Positions 1 through 12,000 of a stretch of 64,000 nucleotides of DNA are shown here, one piece after another. The position numbers were made by a program, and so were the translations under genes. Every line of letters begins with the position of its first letter. Position 1 is the first letter of the stretch. Location of the stretch: assembly GCA_964036295.1 (NCBI GenBank), contig OZ038466.1, positions 24,108,597 through 24,172,596 on the forward strand. Reading direction: 5' to 3'. The DNA is from Plumapathes pennacea. Its lineage: Eukaryota > Cnidaria > Anthozoa > Antipatharia > Myriopathidae. Below the pieces are notes generated by a model. That model ran no database searches and was not told where the DNA came from. It saw only the letters and a program-made list of their open reading frames with translations.

Positions 1-2261
1 TTAAAACTGCAGCTCATCTGTCTAAATTTTCACATAAAAACATGATATGATGATTGTAATTTGGTATCGCCATCCGCTCATGTAGTCTGGGCACTAGTTC
101 ACCTATTTGAATTGTTCGGGAGGGTTGGGGACCTGGCACTATTCAAAACATTCAGCAGTAAAGAACACGGGCAGCGGGGGAGGGCTCACTCAATATTCTC
201 AGAGTGACTGTTTTTAAAATGTTGAACAGAAACTAGCAACAAAATATGGCATCATTCACAATCACCAGCCACTGTTTTATTCACCATCGCTGGGCATCAT
301 TGATCACTACCATTCAGCATTGTTTATCATCATTCTGCAGTAAGCAGTTTACTATCTTTCACAATCAATCATTTCTACCTGGACACGGTTTGACTTTTGA
401 GTTCGTTTAGGCACAAAGAGAACTGAAAAATCTGACAATAATAAAAAGTTAATTTTTGTATATTTTATATCCTGGTATATACAAGACTTCTTTATATATG
501 CATGTAAATTGCCACCATTTGCAAGGATTTAGATACAGTATAACAATATTGTTGTCAATTTTACAAAATGGAGTAAAAAAATTCTAAATGTACAATTTTT
601 CTAAAAACGTAAAATGAAGCAACAAGAAGTATATTCATCCAGATTATCATCAGCACAGAGCCATTTTTGGATCACAGAAGAAAGTAATCATGTAATTGCT
701 TACATTGGCTTTGCATTTGCTATGCTTAACAATAATTTGGTCAAAAACAAGTTCACTGAACAGCAGCAATCTTGGCCAATCAAAAGCAAAAACAAAACCT
801 GATTACTTTGCTTTGGTTTTTCGACAGTCATCAAAAAACAGCTGTAATAATTTGCAATAATGAATATTCCTGCTTTATACATTTTAAGTTTGCTGATACT
901 GTATATAAACAATTAAACTACTTTCGCCTTCCAAAATATGCACGGATAATTGTCCGAGGATATATTATCTGTTCTGAGAAGCGAACAGGAGAGCAAAGCT
1001 TGAGGGCAACTGTGAGCTTCGAGGAACAAATAATGGCCAAGGACAATATTATTTGTGCATATTTCGGAAGCCAAAAGTAGTTTATTGTCTTTATTATCCT
1101 TCAACTATTTCCTCTCACAGCGCAAATAATAGCGCAAGGACTGTGAAGCTCTTTTGTGTTTTCTGCAACTGCTTTTTCGACAAATGAATTGATGTCCTCC
1201 TCGGTAGTCATGTCGTAATGGGTTTTTGTGATTAATATTTAAAATTGTGCTCGGATATTGTCAATAAACAGCGATAGTTCGCCAGGCGGGGGTTATTCGC
1301 TGATAACGCCCGCTTGTGAGTGGACGTTATTCGATCACGTGTCACGATTCCACCAATCACGCGCGGGAGGAAATATTTGATGGGTTATAAGACAGTTTCT
1401 ACATGCCTAGAGGATGTGCCTAGACAGTGTTGGTAATTTAACTGGACACTTGAGTTGGTGGAGTAGTTCTTATCTTCTGGTTGGCTGATTGACTGATACA
1501 GACACCACTGCCTTTCCATTCTTGGATGAAGCTCCTTAAATAAAAGGGGTTCAAATGCATCAAGGCACAGCCATGAAACATGAAAACATGCATTTTTAAC
1601 AAACACAAAACTGAACCTAAATTTTCTTACTAGGTGTTGCTATTAGAATTATACAGCAAACAGCTTTTGTACATAATAATAACACTACGTTCTTTCCCTT
1701 ACCAAAAAAGTAGTATGGACCATATATGGGCCTGATATGGGTTTTATATGGAAATATACATGGGCACAATATGGTTCTTATAGGGCATTTACATGGCCAT
1801 GTTTAAGCCATACTTCATAAATGTGATGAGTGCTTTATGCACTTAATATGGGATTAATATGTATTTCGCGTAAATCCATATTAAATCCATGTATGGGGAA
1901 AATGCGGGGATTTCCATGTTAAAACCATATATGGGGAAAATGCGGGCAATCTTAATATGGGATTAATACGTATTTCGCGTAAATCCACATTAAATAATTA
2001 TGCACAAACGTCATACACTGCAAACTAAAATTAATGACCAACTGGCCATGCTTTGCAAATAATCAAATAAGTGCCTCACTTCCCTTCCACCATTTTATCA
2101 TAAATTTGAACTTTATAATTATTTTCAGTATTTGTTTTTTGATTATTTAAAATGATTTTTTCCCATGTTTTACCTGTTGTTAATGCACTTGTCCAAAGTC
2201 ACTATCCAAGATTGGCCCTTTAACAATGTCCAACTAAAACTAGATGCCGGCCCTTTTGTAA
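1..2261. other. Gene-free left edge
   Basis: AT-rich. Contains the TATGG-rich duplicated repeat described separately (1700-1995). The short ORFs here have no start, splice or family support. Confidence 0.6.
1700..1995. repeat. TATGG-rich repeat with a 45-bp direct duplication
   Basis: Many copies of ATATGG/CCATAT motifs. A 45-bp unit (starting CTTAATATGGGATTAATA) occurs at 1842-1886 and again at 1951-1995 with only two differences. A shorter ATGGGGAAAATGCGGG unit is also duplicated between them. Confidence 0.75.
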
Positions 2262-3312
2262 TTATTGTTCTTCACCAGGAAGTATGGAAGAGCCAGCTTT
2301 TTTGCAGCACACAAGCCCAGTGCAAATTCTGGAATCTGCCCGTCTAGCCTTGACAAAAAATGAAGAATACAATATTAATTATCAGGAATAGAAATCTTGA
2401 GAACTAAATTTATTTTTCAAAAAAATAGTAACTAGGGCACTGAATGATCACACAAAGTGGATAACTTGGCAGGTCTGTCCTGCACATAAGTGATTAGTTA
2501 TTTCTACTAGCAATGTGATAGCTTGTAGTAATTTTTATTTTGTCTATAACATCTAGAACATCACCCACCAGATACAAAACTCCAGGAAAGTAAGAAGTCA
2601 GTGCAGCCTTGTGCTCAGGAAACAACTGCTTGAAAAACTCTGGAGTCTGTGGGATAAAGTATGGACTAGTCAAGTGGATTTTATGGTTACATTGGTATTC
2701 AACAAACTATGTGGAGTACTTGCAAAGACCTCAACAAATTTAAGAACCCCAAGGGTTCTCAGCATGTATAACAATCTATCAAAAATCCATTACAGTCCTC
2801 AACAAACAGGCTTGCCAACTCTGAAAGTGATTTATTTCAATGCTCATCCCCCCCCCCCCCCCCCCCCCAACCCAAGGAAGGGGTTGTAACTCCTCAAATT
2901 TGGGGTGGGAGTGTGCCGCCTAGGACTGAAAACCCTTACCTATTTCAGACCAAAATTTGCAATTTTTGACCCTATTTCAGACCAAAATGTGCAAGTTTCG
3001 ACCCTATTTCAGACCAAATGTCAAAACCTCAGACTCTATTCCAGACCAAAAGTTAACATCAACACTCTTTTTCAGACTAAAATGCTAAAATGTTGAAAAT
3101 GATACCCTTTAAGGTGGCACATACCTATATGGCTTATATCTTGGAGTACCCCCCCCCCCCCCCCCCCTGGTCAGCCCCCCTCACCCTTGGGCCATGCCCA
3201 ATATTCTGCCTGGCCCCAAAGCATGCTGACTACGCAAATTTTAGGTGAACAGTAGTTTGAAATTTAGACTTACCTTCCTTGCACCAGTTCCTTTCTTTAC
3301 TTCAACCATCAT
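2262..3312 (-). CDS. Possible three-exon C-terminal fragment of an unrecognised gene
   Basis: Three minus-strand segments have good splice borders and compatible phase: 3274-3312 (13 codons, donor AAG/GTAAGT), 2569-2646 (26 codons, TPEFFKQLFPEHKAALTS start, donor CTG/GTGGGT) and 2262-2348 (28 codons plus TAA, Cys-rich end). The second segment reads like real protein. I do not recognise it. It could be a decayed transposon-derived exon set. Upstream exons, if any, should lie between 3.3 and 8 kb; none was found. Confidence 0.35.
2938..3090. repeat. Degenerate tandem repeat, unit about 30 bp
   Basis: Five imperfect units with the core TTTCAGACCAAAA, between two poly-C runs (about 2850-2868 and 3151-3168). 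Confidence 0.7.
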
Positions 3313-3676
3313 CTGAAGGACAAGGCCAAGGTCTCTGTTTAAATGGAAATTCTCTTTTGGGAACTTGTCCCTTATTTATTCATTCTTTCAATTTTTTAAA
3401 TTTATTAATTTATTTAATAAATTCATTTATTCATTGTATGAATAATTATAATTCAATAAATTAATTTATTCATTATATGAATAATTAATTAATTTAATAA
3501 ATTCATTTATTCATTATATGAATAATTAATTACTTAAATAAATGTATTTATTCATTATATGAATAAATGAATAATTAAATAAATGCATACATGAATGAAT
3601 AAATCAATTCTGCCTGGCCCCAAAGCATGCTGAAGATGCAAATTATGGATGCATGGTAGTTTAAAATTTGGACTTG
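3206..3676. repeat. 67-bp direct repeat flanking an AT-rich block
   Basis: A segment starting CTGCCTGGCCCCAAAGCATG occurs at 3206-3272 and 3610-3676. Between them is AT-rich sequence built from ATTCATTTATTCAT-type units. Confidence 0.75.
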
Positions 3677-3782
3677 AATAAATCAATTCATTCACTTATA
3701 CATTATTTAATCATTCATTCATTCTTTCATTTCTTTACTTGTTTTTTCTTATTCCTTTATTCATACATTAAAGAATAATAAA

Positions 3783-3822
<40 letters not shown>

Positions 3823-3960
3823 AAAAAAGAAATTAAAAGAAATTTTATTTATTTTTATTAATTGGGTATGTTGGGTTAGGTTATGGCGCCATGGTTAGGG
3901 TCAAGTAGTGTTAGGGTCAGGGTTACGGTTACTTAGGGTTATGGTTATGGGTTATGGGTT
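3677..3960. repeat. (AAAT)n microsatellite and TTAGGG-like tract
   Basis: An AAAT tract (about 3780-3822) is followed by a degenerate array of TTAGGG, TTAGGT and TTATGG units (about 3868-3960). Confidence 0.65.
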
Positions 3961-4145
3961 AGAAATGGGGCATCCTGCCGGGGGAGGGGGCCTGGGATGG
4001 TGGAGGTACACCAAGGGAGGTGACGGTTGCACAACCACGTTCACGGTCATCCCAGGCCCCCTCTCCCACCCCTCCCCTCAAATCCCATCCCTCCCAAATC
4101 CCCTGTACAACCCAGTCCCTATCCACCTACCCTCCGATTAACAGC

Positions 4146-4748
4146 CAACCCCACTGAAGGAGGAAGAATGCAGATGAATATCAGCGAGGGGATAGACAGG
4201 AAGAGAGTCAAAACAGGGCCCTGAGGGGGCCGTGGGTACATTGCCTTCCCTTTGATGAGTTGTAGGAGTTAGGTGAGAGAGTAAGGACTAGAATGGGGAG
4301 AATTCGCCCAAGCAGTGGTACCCATAACAACCCTCTCGATGAGTTAAATGGGTGGAATTTTCCGTTATCCGCGGCTGTCTGAGGCTGGGATAAAATGAGT
4401 CACGGTTTCCTTTGCGTGTCATGCACCCTACGCTCCAGACGTTGTGAAACACCCGCGACTGGCGACAATTTTAAACTACTGACAGAGGGTGCATCTCCGT
4501 CGTTAAGATTGTCTGTAGCCGGCCCAGCCTCAAGTCACCTGCCCATTCTTCTCATTTTGAGGATTGAAATGCGTACCACTGCTTTGGCCAATTCTCCCCA
4601 TTCTAGTCCTAACTCTCTCACCTAACTCCTACAACTCACCAGAGGGAAAACAATGTGCCCATGGTCTCCTTAGAGTCCTGTTTCAAACCTCTTCCTGCCT
4701 ACCCCTTCGCTAACATTCACCTACACCCTTCCTCTTTCAGCGGAGTTG
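4146..4748. repeat. Foldback element: two inverted arms of about 180 bp
   Basis: The left arm 4146-4325 pairs with the right arm 4569-4748 as an imperfect inverted repeat, best around AGTTGTAGGAGTTAGGTGAG / its complement. The 243-bp centre also shows partial symmetry. No transposase frame is present. Confidence 0.75.
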
Positions 4749-7700
4749 AATGATGGTCATCATCAGGTTGGTGGCAAGGCACACAATGATCATACAGAGG
4801 ATGAGGGACTTGAGGGGACATAGAAGAAGAAAAATGGATGATGATATTGAAATGGAGCCTGGAGCAGCATGCTGGAGGAATGTCCACAACAGTCTGCAGG
4901 AAGTCAGCCCAGAAGAGTCTGTCCGCAACAGTCTGGAGGAAGTCAGCCTGGAACAGTCTGCAGCAGCTGGAGTAGAACATCTGACTATAGTTGGGAGAAC
5001 AGGAAACATGGGGTAAGAAAACAGTATAAAATAATATTGTAATGGATGAAAATTGAGCACTATGGGTACTGCCAAAAATAGAATATAATAGGGGAGAACT
5101 ATACTGGTAGTAATCAGAGATTAGTCAAGTGCGTTTGACTTGTTTTTGTTCTAAAATGCTTTTCCCTATAACGATCTCGAAAAGTTCGTAGGTTTCGTTT
5201 GAAACCTGAAGTGAGCAGCACGAAGACCGTGCGGTCCAGGTTTGAACCCAAGGCCAAGCGATATTAAACCAAAACTTTTTCTTTCTTTCTTTTTCTTTTC
5301 TTTTTTTTTTTTTTTTTTTTTAATTTTAATTCTTTGAAGATGTACGAAAATTGTAAGACATGGTCAAATGTGATGAAGAAATAAGTTGAGTTGCACGACA
5401 GTTTCACAATTCGACCATCCTGTGGCTTGCGATTAAATCACCGGGATACCTCTGTCTCCACAAACCCGCACTGTATCCCAAATTATGAAAAAAAAAATGC
5501 ACAGTTTGAATTTCAAGGAGTTCAAACTTCTACTTTCATGACAGTGAATTGCAAGGACACGCCAGTGTTGTGCTGAACCAACAGACACACAGATACCAAC
5601 AGAACAACAAAAAGTGTAAGGCAATATAAAGCATGACCAACAAAAAATAAATACCTATACCAATACGTAAACAGATAGATGAGAATAAGATGGAGAACCG
5701 GTAGGCGAAACAGAGCAAAAGATACCAGGAACGGAAGGAAGGAATGGAAATGAAAATACAGCAGAAGAAAAAAAATGTTGTGTGACTGGGAGAGCAACAA
5801 AACAAGAAAACTGGAGGAAAAATAACTTTCAAAGATTAAGGATATGAAAGGAAAAACGAAATGATGCAAACTAGTGCTACGAAGCGACCATAAAACAGGG
5901 GAAGTTGGTGCAGCCCGAGAAGTATGTAAAAAGCATTGCGAAAAGCAAAAGGAAACAAAATATATGGGGGAAATAAGCTAGACCAGTATATAGAAAAAAT
6001 AAAAAGACAGGAAATAATATTAGTGCGCAACGAAGGGACATGCGACAAGGGAGAAACGAAGACCAAACAAATTAACACGAGGGTGTGATCAAGGTGACAA
6101 ATGCGTTTTGCATAAATGACACGGGAGGGAACTTGAGCGCGCAGATGGCCTGAGAAAGCGAGATGGTTACGGGGAGAAACGACAAACAACAACGACAAAA
6201 CCTAAAAACTAAATTACCTGTAAAAGGGAGCTTCGTTTAGGTGTGGAGCCGGACGCTTTGAAGGCTGTACTGTTCTTCAGTTGCGAGCAAGGTGGATGCC
6301 CTAGCTGAAGGGCGTCCGGTGAGCAGAGGCGTTTGGGACTCTGAAGGTTTCTTTCCTGCTGACATGGAAGCCATTCCGAACTTGGGGATCTGTGAGAATC
6401 TTGTGAAGCGACAAGCGAAATTCTGCCATCTTGTTTTCCGGCAAACCGTCGAAGCAAATGATCACGAGGCGAGGTGGCTCAGCGAAAAGGTGTCAAAATT
6501 CCCGCTGATTACCCATAATCCCCACTGATTTGCCTCGTTCCCAGTCGCTCCTCCTCGATTCCAACTGGGTGCGCAAGAAAGTACGGCAAGGGGAGGGAGG
6601 GAGGGCGCGCGGAGAAAGATGGGAAGGGAAGAGGGCCAGATGGACACCGCGGCAAAACGTCTGCGCATGCGTTAGTTTTTTAACTTCCGGTCTGTGTTCA
6701 TGACGGTCGATGCGACTCGCTGGGAACGGCTGTGTGATAACTGTAGAATACATGAACCATCGAGATTCCATATTATCATGTCGCGGTAGCTTGGCTCACC
6801 TGGCTGGATAACCGGAGTGCTGTAAAATGAAAACAACGGTCTGTGAGGCACGATGCAGTTGTTGCGGCTACCGCTAGCCCTGTAACTTGGACGCTCCAAT
6901 GCAGTTAAACACAAGATAGAACTGTTGCTGGGATATGTATCCGATGCAATTTTTTGAATGCTGTTCTCTTGGGTAGAAGTAACGTATCTCGTATCTCGCC
7001 GCATTACGGTGGCGACAAACAGGAAATTTAACCGGCGACTAAGAACTTCTTTCTTTTAAAATCCTCCTGATACAGCTTTTCCTTTGCACTCCTGGGTTCT
7101 TCCAGTCTCATTACCCTGAATACAGCTTTCATTTCGCTCCATTGAGTCCATTAAGCAAAGCTGCGACTGCCGCCAAGGCGACAAACCGCTTCTCCCCGAG
7201 TTCATAATTTTCACCTTGGGTGCAAGCACCAAAGTAGGAGGTGCAAAAGGCCAGAATTAAAAAAATTAGTAAACTTCAAATTGTGAATTTTAGGGGCTTA
7301 AGTTTTGTTTCTACGCCTTAAGTTTTTTTAAAAACCCCACCGGAAGTTGAACTTTAAAAAATAACAAAGGCTTTGAGTGGAATGCAAGCCGCGCATTTTG
7401 GCGGGAAGTCGTTAGGTCGCGCATGCACAGTGCGTTTTGCCGCGGTGTCCCCTGATTACCCATGATGCCAGTGTTCGTGCAAGAGTAAGAATGGGGCGAG
7501 ACAAGAGCTTTTTTCTCCAACAAGTATCTTACTTTACTGATATTGGCTGGCCTTGTAATAACTGCCTCGCTTTGCGTTTTTGCAAAATAAACAACAACAA
7601 CTTGTTAAGCATTCCATAATATAATTGGTTTTCTACTCCTTGAAGGCATAGATACACTGTTTCTGGTTGCCATATCGGTTAAGCCCCGATAAAACGGTGA

Positions 7701-8033
7701 TAACAGTTCGAACGCAGTGCGCCTGTTTGGACCTGCCATGCACGATACCATGGGCTTATCATCAACTATATTATGGATTGAACATGTGTAAATTTTCCAT
7801 GATAGTCGACGAGAGTTTTTCCCGTTTGATCATGCTTTCTATAATAATCAATGACAGTAAACTGTGATAGTTGCGATCCCTCAACTGCATCGGGGGGGGG
7901 GGGGGGGGGGAGAGTCGTTTCTCGAACCAAAGTTTGTCTCCGGGTCCTCAAGGACCCGCCGCATGCTATTTAAACCAGCAGGAGTGGTCTATTCCTGATT
8001 TTCGTTGAGTTGCATAGATTTGCTCACAGTCAT
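4749..8033. other. Gene-poor stretch upstream of nothing recognised, 3' of nardilysin
   Basis: Contains a T/C-rich run (5277-5321) after a weak tRNA-B-box-like motif (GGTTTGAACCC, about 5230), a GC-rich, CpG-rich patch (about 6220-6700) that could be a promoter or first exon, and a poly-G run (about 7892-7910). Candidate frames near 6209-6528 on both strands have no start or splice support. The nardilysin 3' UTR should occupy part of 7.5-8.03 kb. Confidence 0.5.
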
Positions 8034-8980
8034 TCACTTGATCCTGGTGACGGGGTAAATTGGTCGCGTCCTTTTGAATGCCGCAATGTCTGCCACACAC
8101 TGCACCCCATCTGTAGTGTCCACCGGAAGTGGTTTGAGCATCCAGTCCTCGTCATTTCCGATCCCGCTGTCACAATCCATCACTACACTTGGGTTGGCGA
8201 GCTTCTCGCATTCTCCCGAACCAACAATCTGAGAAAATGCCAGAATACAGAGCAATGAGTGTAAAAAGTGAGTGTCGAAAAGAAGAAAAAAAAAAAAAAA
8301 AAAAAAAACTATACTTACTATTATATCGTGCCTGTGTGTGTATGTACGTGTGTGCTTTTATGCATGTAGGAGAAAAGATGACTATATGTAAGTGAGTGAG
8401 GAAGGAAGAAAACTATATGCGTATTGTGTCAATGCGCAAAGCATAAGCATGAGGTAAAAAGAACTAATAATTTACCGTCAAAACGTAATAACAATTTACC
8501 TGAACACTTAGCTTCTTAAATCGACTTCCACCCACAATATGACTGATGAAAAACTCGTATAACTCTTCCTGAGTGACTTTCTTCAACACTTCAATCTGTT
8601 AAAATAAGGAACGATTCCATTGGATGCCTGAAACCAAATTTACACCACTGTTTTGCGCTTTAGCGACATAACACTGGTGCCTCTAATTGCACCATTCAAA
8701 CTGGCCCCCGAGCGTGTTTTAGAACGAGTGAATGGAGCAACAGATACCCACCGGCGAGTAGAGGGGAAATCGTTATTTTCAAGACTACAGTTTCGTTCAA
8801 GACCATCATATTCTGGTGTAAATCGCCATAGTAAGACCATAACCTATGTAAGCATCATTATCATCGTCTCGTCATCACTATCATCAGTATCCTCATTACC
8901 GTGCACCGTCATCGTCAACATCATCATCACCATCTTCGTCGACGTCATTACCATCACCATCACTATCATAATTGTCATCA

Positions 8981-9064
<84 letters not shown>

Positions 9065-12000
9065 ATAACAATCATTGTAATTCAAACACCCTACCTCCTG
9101 GTGTTGTCTGTTAAAAAGATAGTCTCGGCTGAGCACCTCGGGCCAGTTTCGGTCCACCTCCTCCGACAAGCTCAAGTCCTCGTGCTGTTTCAGCTCGATA
9201 AGAGAGTCCACCTTGAAAGAAGATGCAAACCACCAGTTAAAACAGAACATCCAGCTTGATATAATTCATATTACTTTCCCCCGACGACCGCTGAGCAAGA
9301 ACATGAGTGCAGTGACAGTCGACTAGTGCAGTAACGACCAAAACAGGCAGCGGATCCAACAATGAATTTCCTTAATGTTACCCATACTGTTTCCTTTATG
9401 AATGACAAGAAAAAATTGTGTTAAAAGACTATGCAACGATGTTTAGCCTCAGCTTCCCCTAAATATTGTATCTTAAGAAAGGCTGAATCGGAGTGGAAGT
9501 TACAGTATTAACTTACATTTGAGTGTCACAACTTTAGGTTTTAATCAACGTTCAGGAGATTACGCCAAGATTCGCGCGAAAGGATTATTTATTCGAAAAG
9601 CCCAAGGAATCCATTAGAAACTGGGATAAATGATATGCATACCTGGCTCTTGAAGTCTTCTGTCTTCGTGGATTTTAGTAATTGGGCAAATTCGGTCAGG
9701 AAAGTGTCGATTCTGCCGTCTACGTGCTCTACACTTAAAAGAAAAGTCAACAGAGGAGTTTAGTTTCAAAGCAAAATTACTAAATAAATATGTCGACCTA
9801 CAGACCGCGCAAACTGTGCATGTGTGGTTTGATAATCGGCCACAGCACACTAACCTGAACTTCTCGGCTTGTGTTTGGACGGTGACGGAGAATCCAAGAA
9901 CGCCGTAAGTGTTCCTCGAGGTGCAAAAAACTGCATAGCTGAGACGAGAAGAGATGAGAAGTGTTACAAATAGATCAGCCAAACAGTGTTACAAAACTAC
10001 GTAGATGACACGAAAAGAACTCAATAAATGTTGCGAGAGGCTGCTGCAATTCACCATAGTAGTATTGTAATTCAAAAAACGTCCGGACCCTCAGGTACAG
10101 AAAATATAGTCATCAAATGAAGGTATGTAATAACGAACACAGAGGGACAGCTCCAAACGTTTACAAACCCGAGCTGCTCCTGGGTTCGAAGGACATCGAA
10201 GCAAGGTTCTTCCATCTTCATCTGAAAACAAAGCAGACACACAAAAGTGTGATCAAAGTGAATAAGAGGTCAGTGTGTGAAAATTGGATGGCGTTAAGAA
10301 ATTTGACTGAGCTGACGTTTCGAGATCATTAGTCCTTCGTCGGCCGGAGTAAGTGTTACTACTTGTCAATCGGTCGAACGATACTGACAACCAATAGAAG
10401 TCACAATGCACGATCCAGTAAATAGACAATCAAAGGACCAAGACAAGCTACAGTACTCCAGCCTAAGCCAGTCTCCACAAGTGCACTACGCAGACACTAA
10501 GGCACACAGCACAGACAGACACGTCCTACCAATAAGAGTTCCATCTTGGTGAAGTCTGCAAGTGTGCCTGGACCAGACTGTAAATAAAGAAGACAAAAGA
10601 TATGGGTTCTGCTAGAATGCTCCACACACAACGGCCAAACGATGCCCAAGTCGGACTCAAGTTAAAGCCTTGACTTCAGTCGGTTCGACTTTGCACAATG
10701 CCGTACAGGATTGATTTCTATTTGGAGACAACTTTTGGTAAGAGTATATGGGACAAAGCGCTCTCGTTAGTTACCTGGTAATAGTTGGTGACGACCGAGT
10801 TGGAGTCGTCTTTGTTGAAGCCGTTTACACGACACACGCAAGCGGAATGCGGAAGTTTAATCACTCTGGTCTGAAAGCAAAGTCACTTCATGTAAGGTAT
10901 AACCCATCAAATTCCTGGATTTCTGACCCTAGGATTTTTTAACTATGTAATCCGGGAGCCATATCCTGCCTTCGAGAATGTGTAAATACAAAGTTTTACT
11001 GAGCTAGAGTTTAAACGGGGCTTCGTAAAAGACGTCCGTAAGTAGAGCTGTTCTCTTACGAGAATTTCCGCCCAGATAGCTTTGACTGTAATCAGACTAA
11101 GGAAGGGAGGACATTACGATCCCAACTTACCTCAGGATGAAAGGAAGGGCGAAGAGCTACATGTTGAAGCTTGCTGCAAAACAATAAAAGGTCTTATACA
11201 ATGCATCGTGACATCAAGAAAATGAACGCAAAACCCGAAAGTTACGAAAACTGAGCGCTTACCTGTGGAACATTTCTTGCAAGGAAATGGCTTCCTGTGT
11301 TTGAGAAGTTCAAGTATTTAAAATGCAAAACAAGTGAATAGTTCTAAAAGAAGTAGGTACGACGAAGAAAATGGTGAACAAACACAAGAAGAAAAGCAAG
11401 AACAAGGCGAGACGAGAATGAGAACATGAATTACTTCAAGAACAAGGAAAATATCAATGACGAAAACAAGGACAAAAAGGAAGAAGAGGAAAACAAAGAA
11501 CACCAAAATGGAGACAATAAGGAGTAACAAAGGAGGAGAAAAAGAAGAACTAAAAAATTAAGTATCCAGCGTCAATTACCTGAGACGTAATATTTCCTTG
11601 CATCAAGCTCTCGATGTACAGCTTTGATTTGAAGGAGGACACGAAATTCTACAAAAGAATTACAACATAGACTTCTCAGCTTATAACGGCCACTGTACTA
11701 TGGATCCCAAAACGAACAAACAAACAAACAAACAAAGAACAGGACAACAAAATGGCACACGTACGATCAGGTTTTGGAGGGTCATGTCTGGGATCACATT
11801 ACGCAGTTCGGCCGTGGTCCATTTGATGTGTTGCAAGAGAGCCAGGCGAACAGACCTACAAAAAAGGAAATTAATTCCTAAGATGAACTTGTAGTCTCTA
11901 GCTTTTAGAATAACCTGAATAAGGCAAGCATTAGTTTTACTGAGCTGTTTCTCTATGCGTTCTACATGTAGTTCCAACTCCTGAACTGTCAAATGAAACC

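Noticed and set aside
4741-5013. Apparent plus-strand exon with a CTTTCAG acceptor and GGTAAG donor
   Set aside because: The acceptor lies in the right arm of the foldback repeat and the longest frame is closed just before its ATG, so the signals are probably accidental.
6209-6528. Possible first exon with a CAG/GTAATT donor in a CpG-rich patch
   Set aside because: The open frame has no ATG at its start, ATG-initiated frames stop before the donor, and no matching next exon was found.
8653-9114. 153-aa plus-strand frame and mirrored poly-Met/poly-Ser frames
   Set aside because: They are translations of the ATC trinucleotide repeat in a nardilysin intron.
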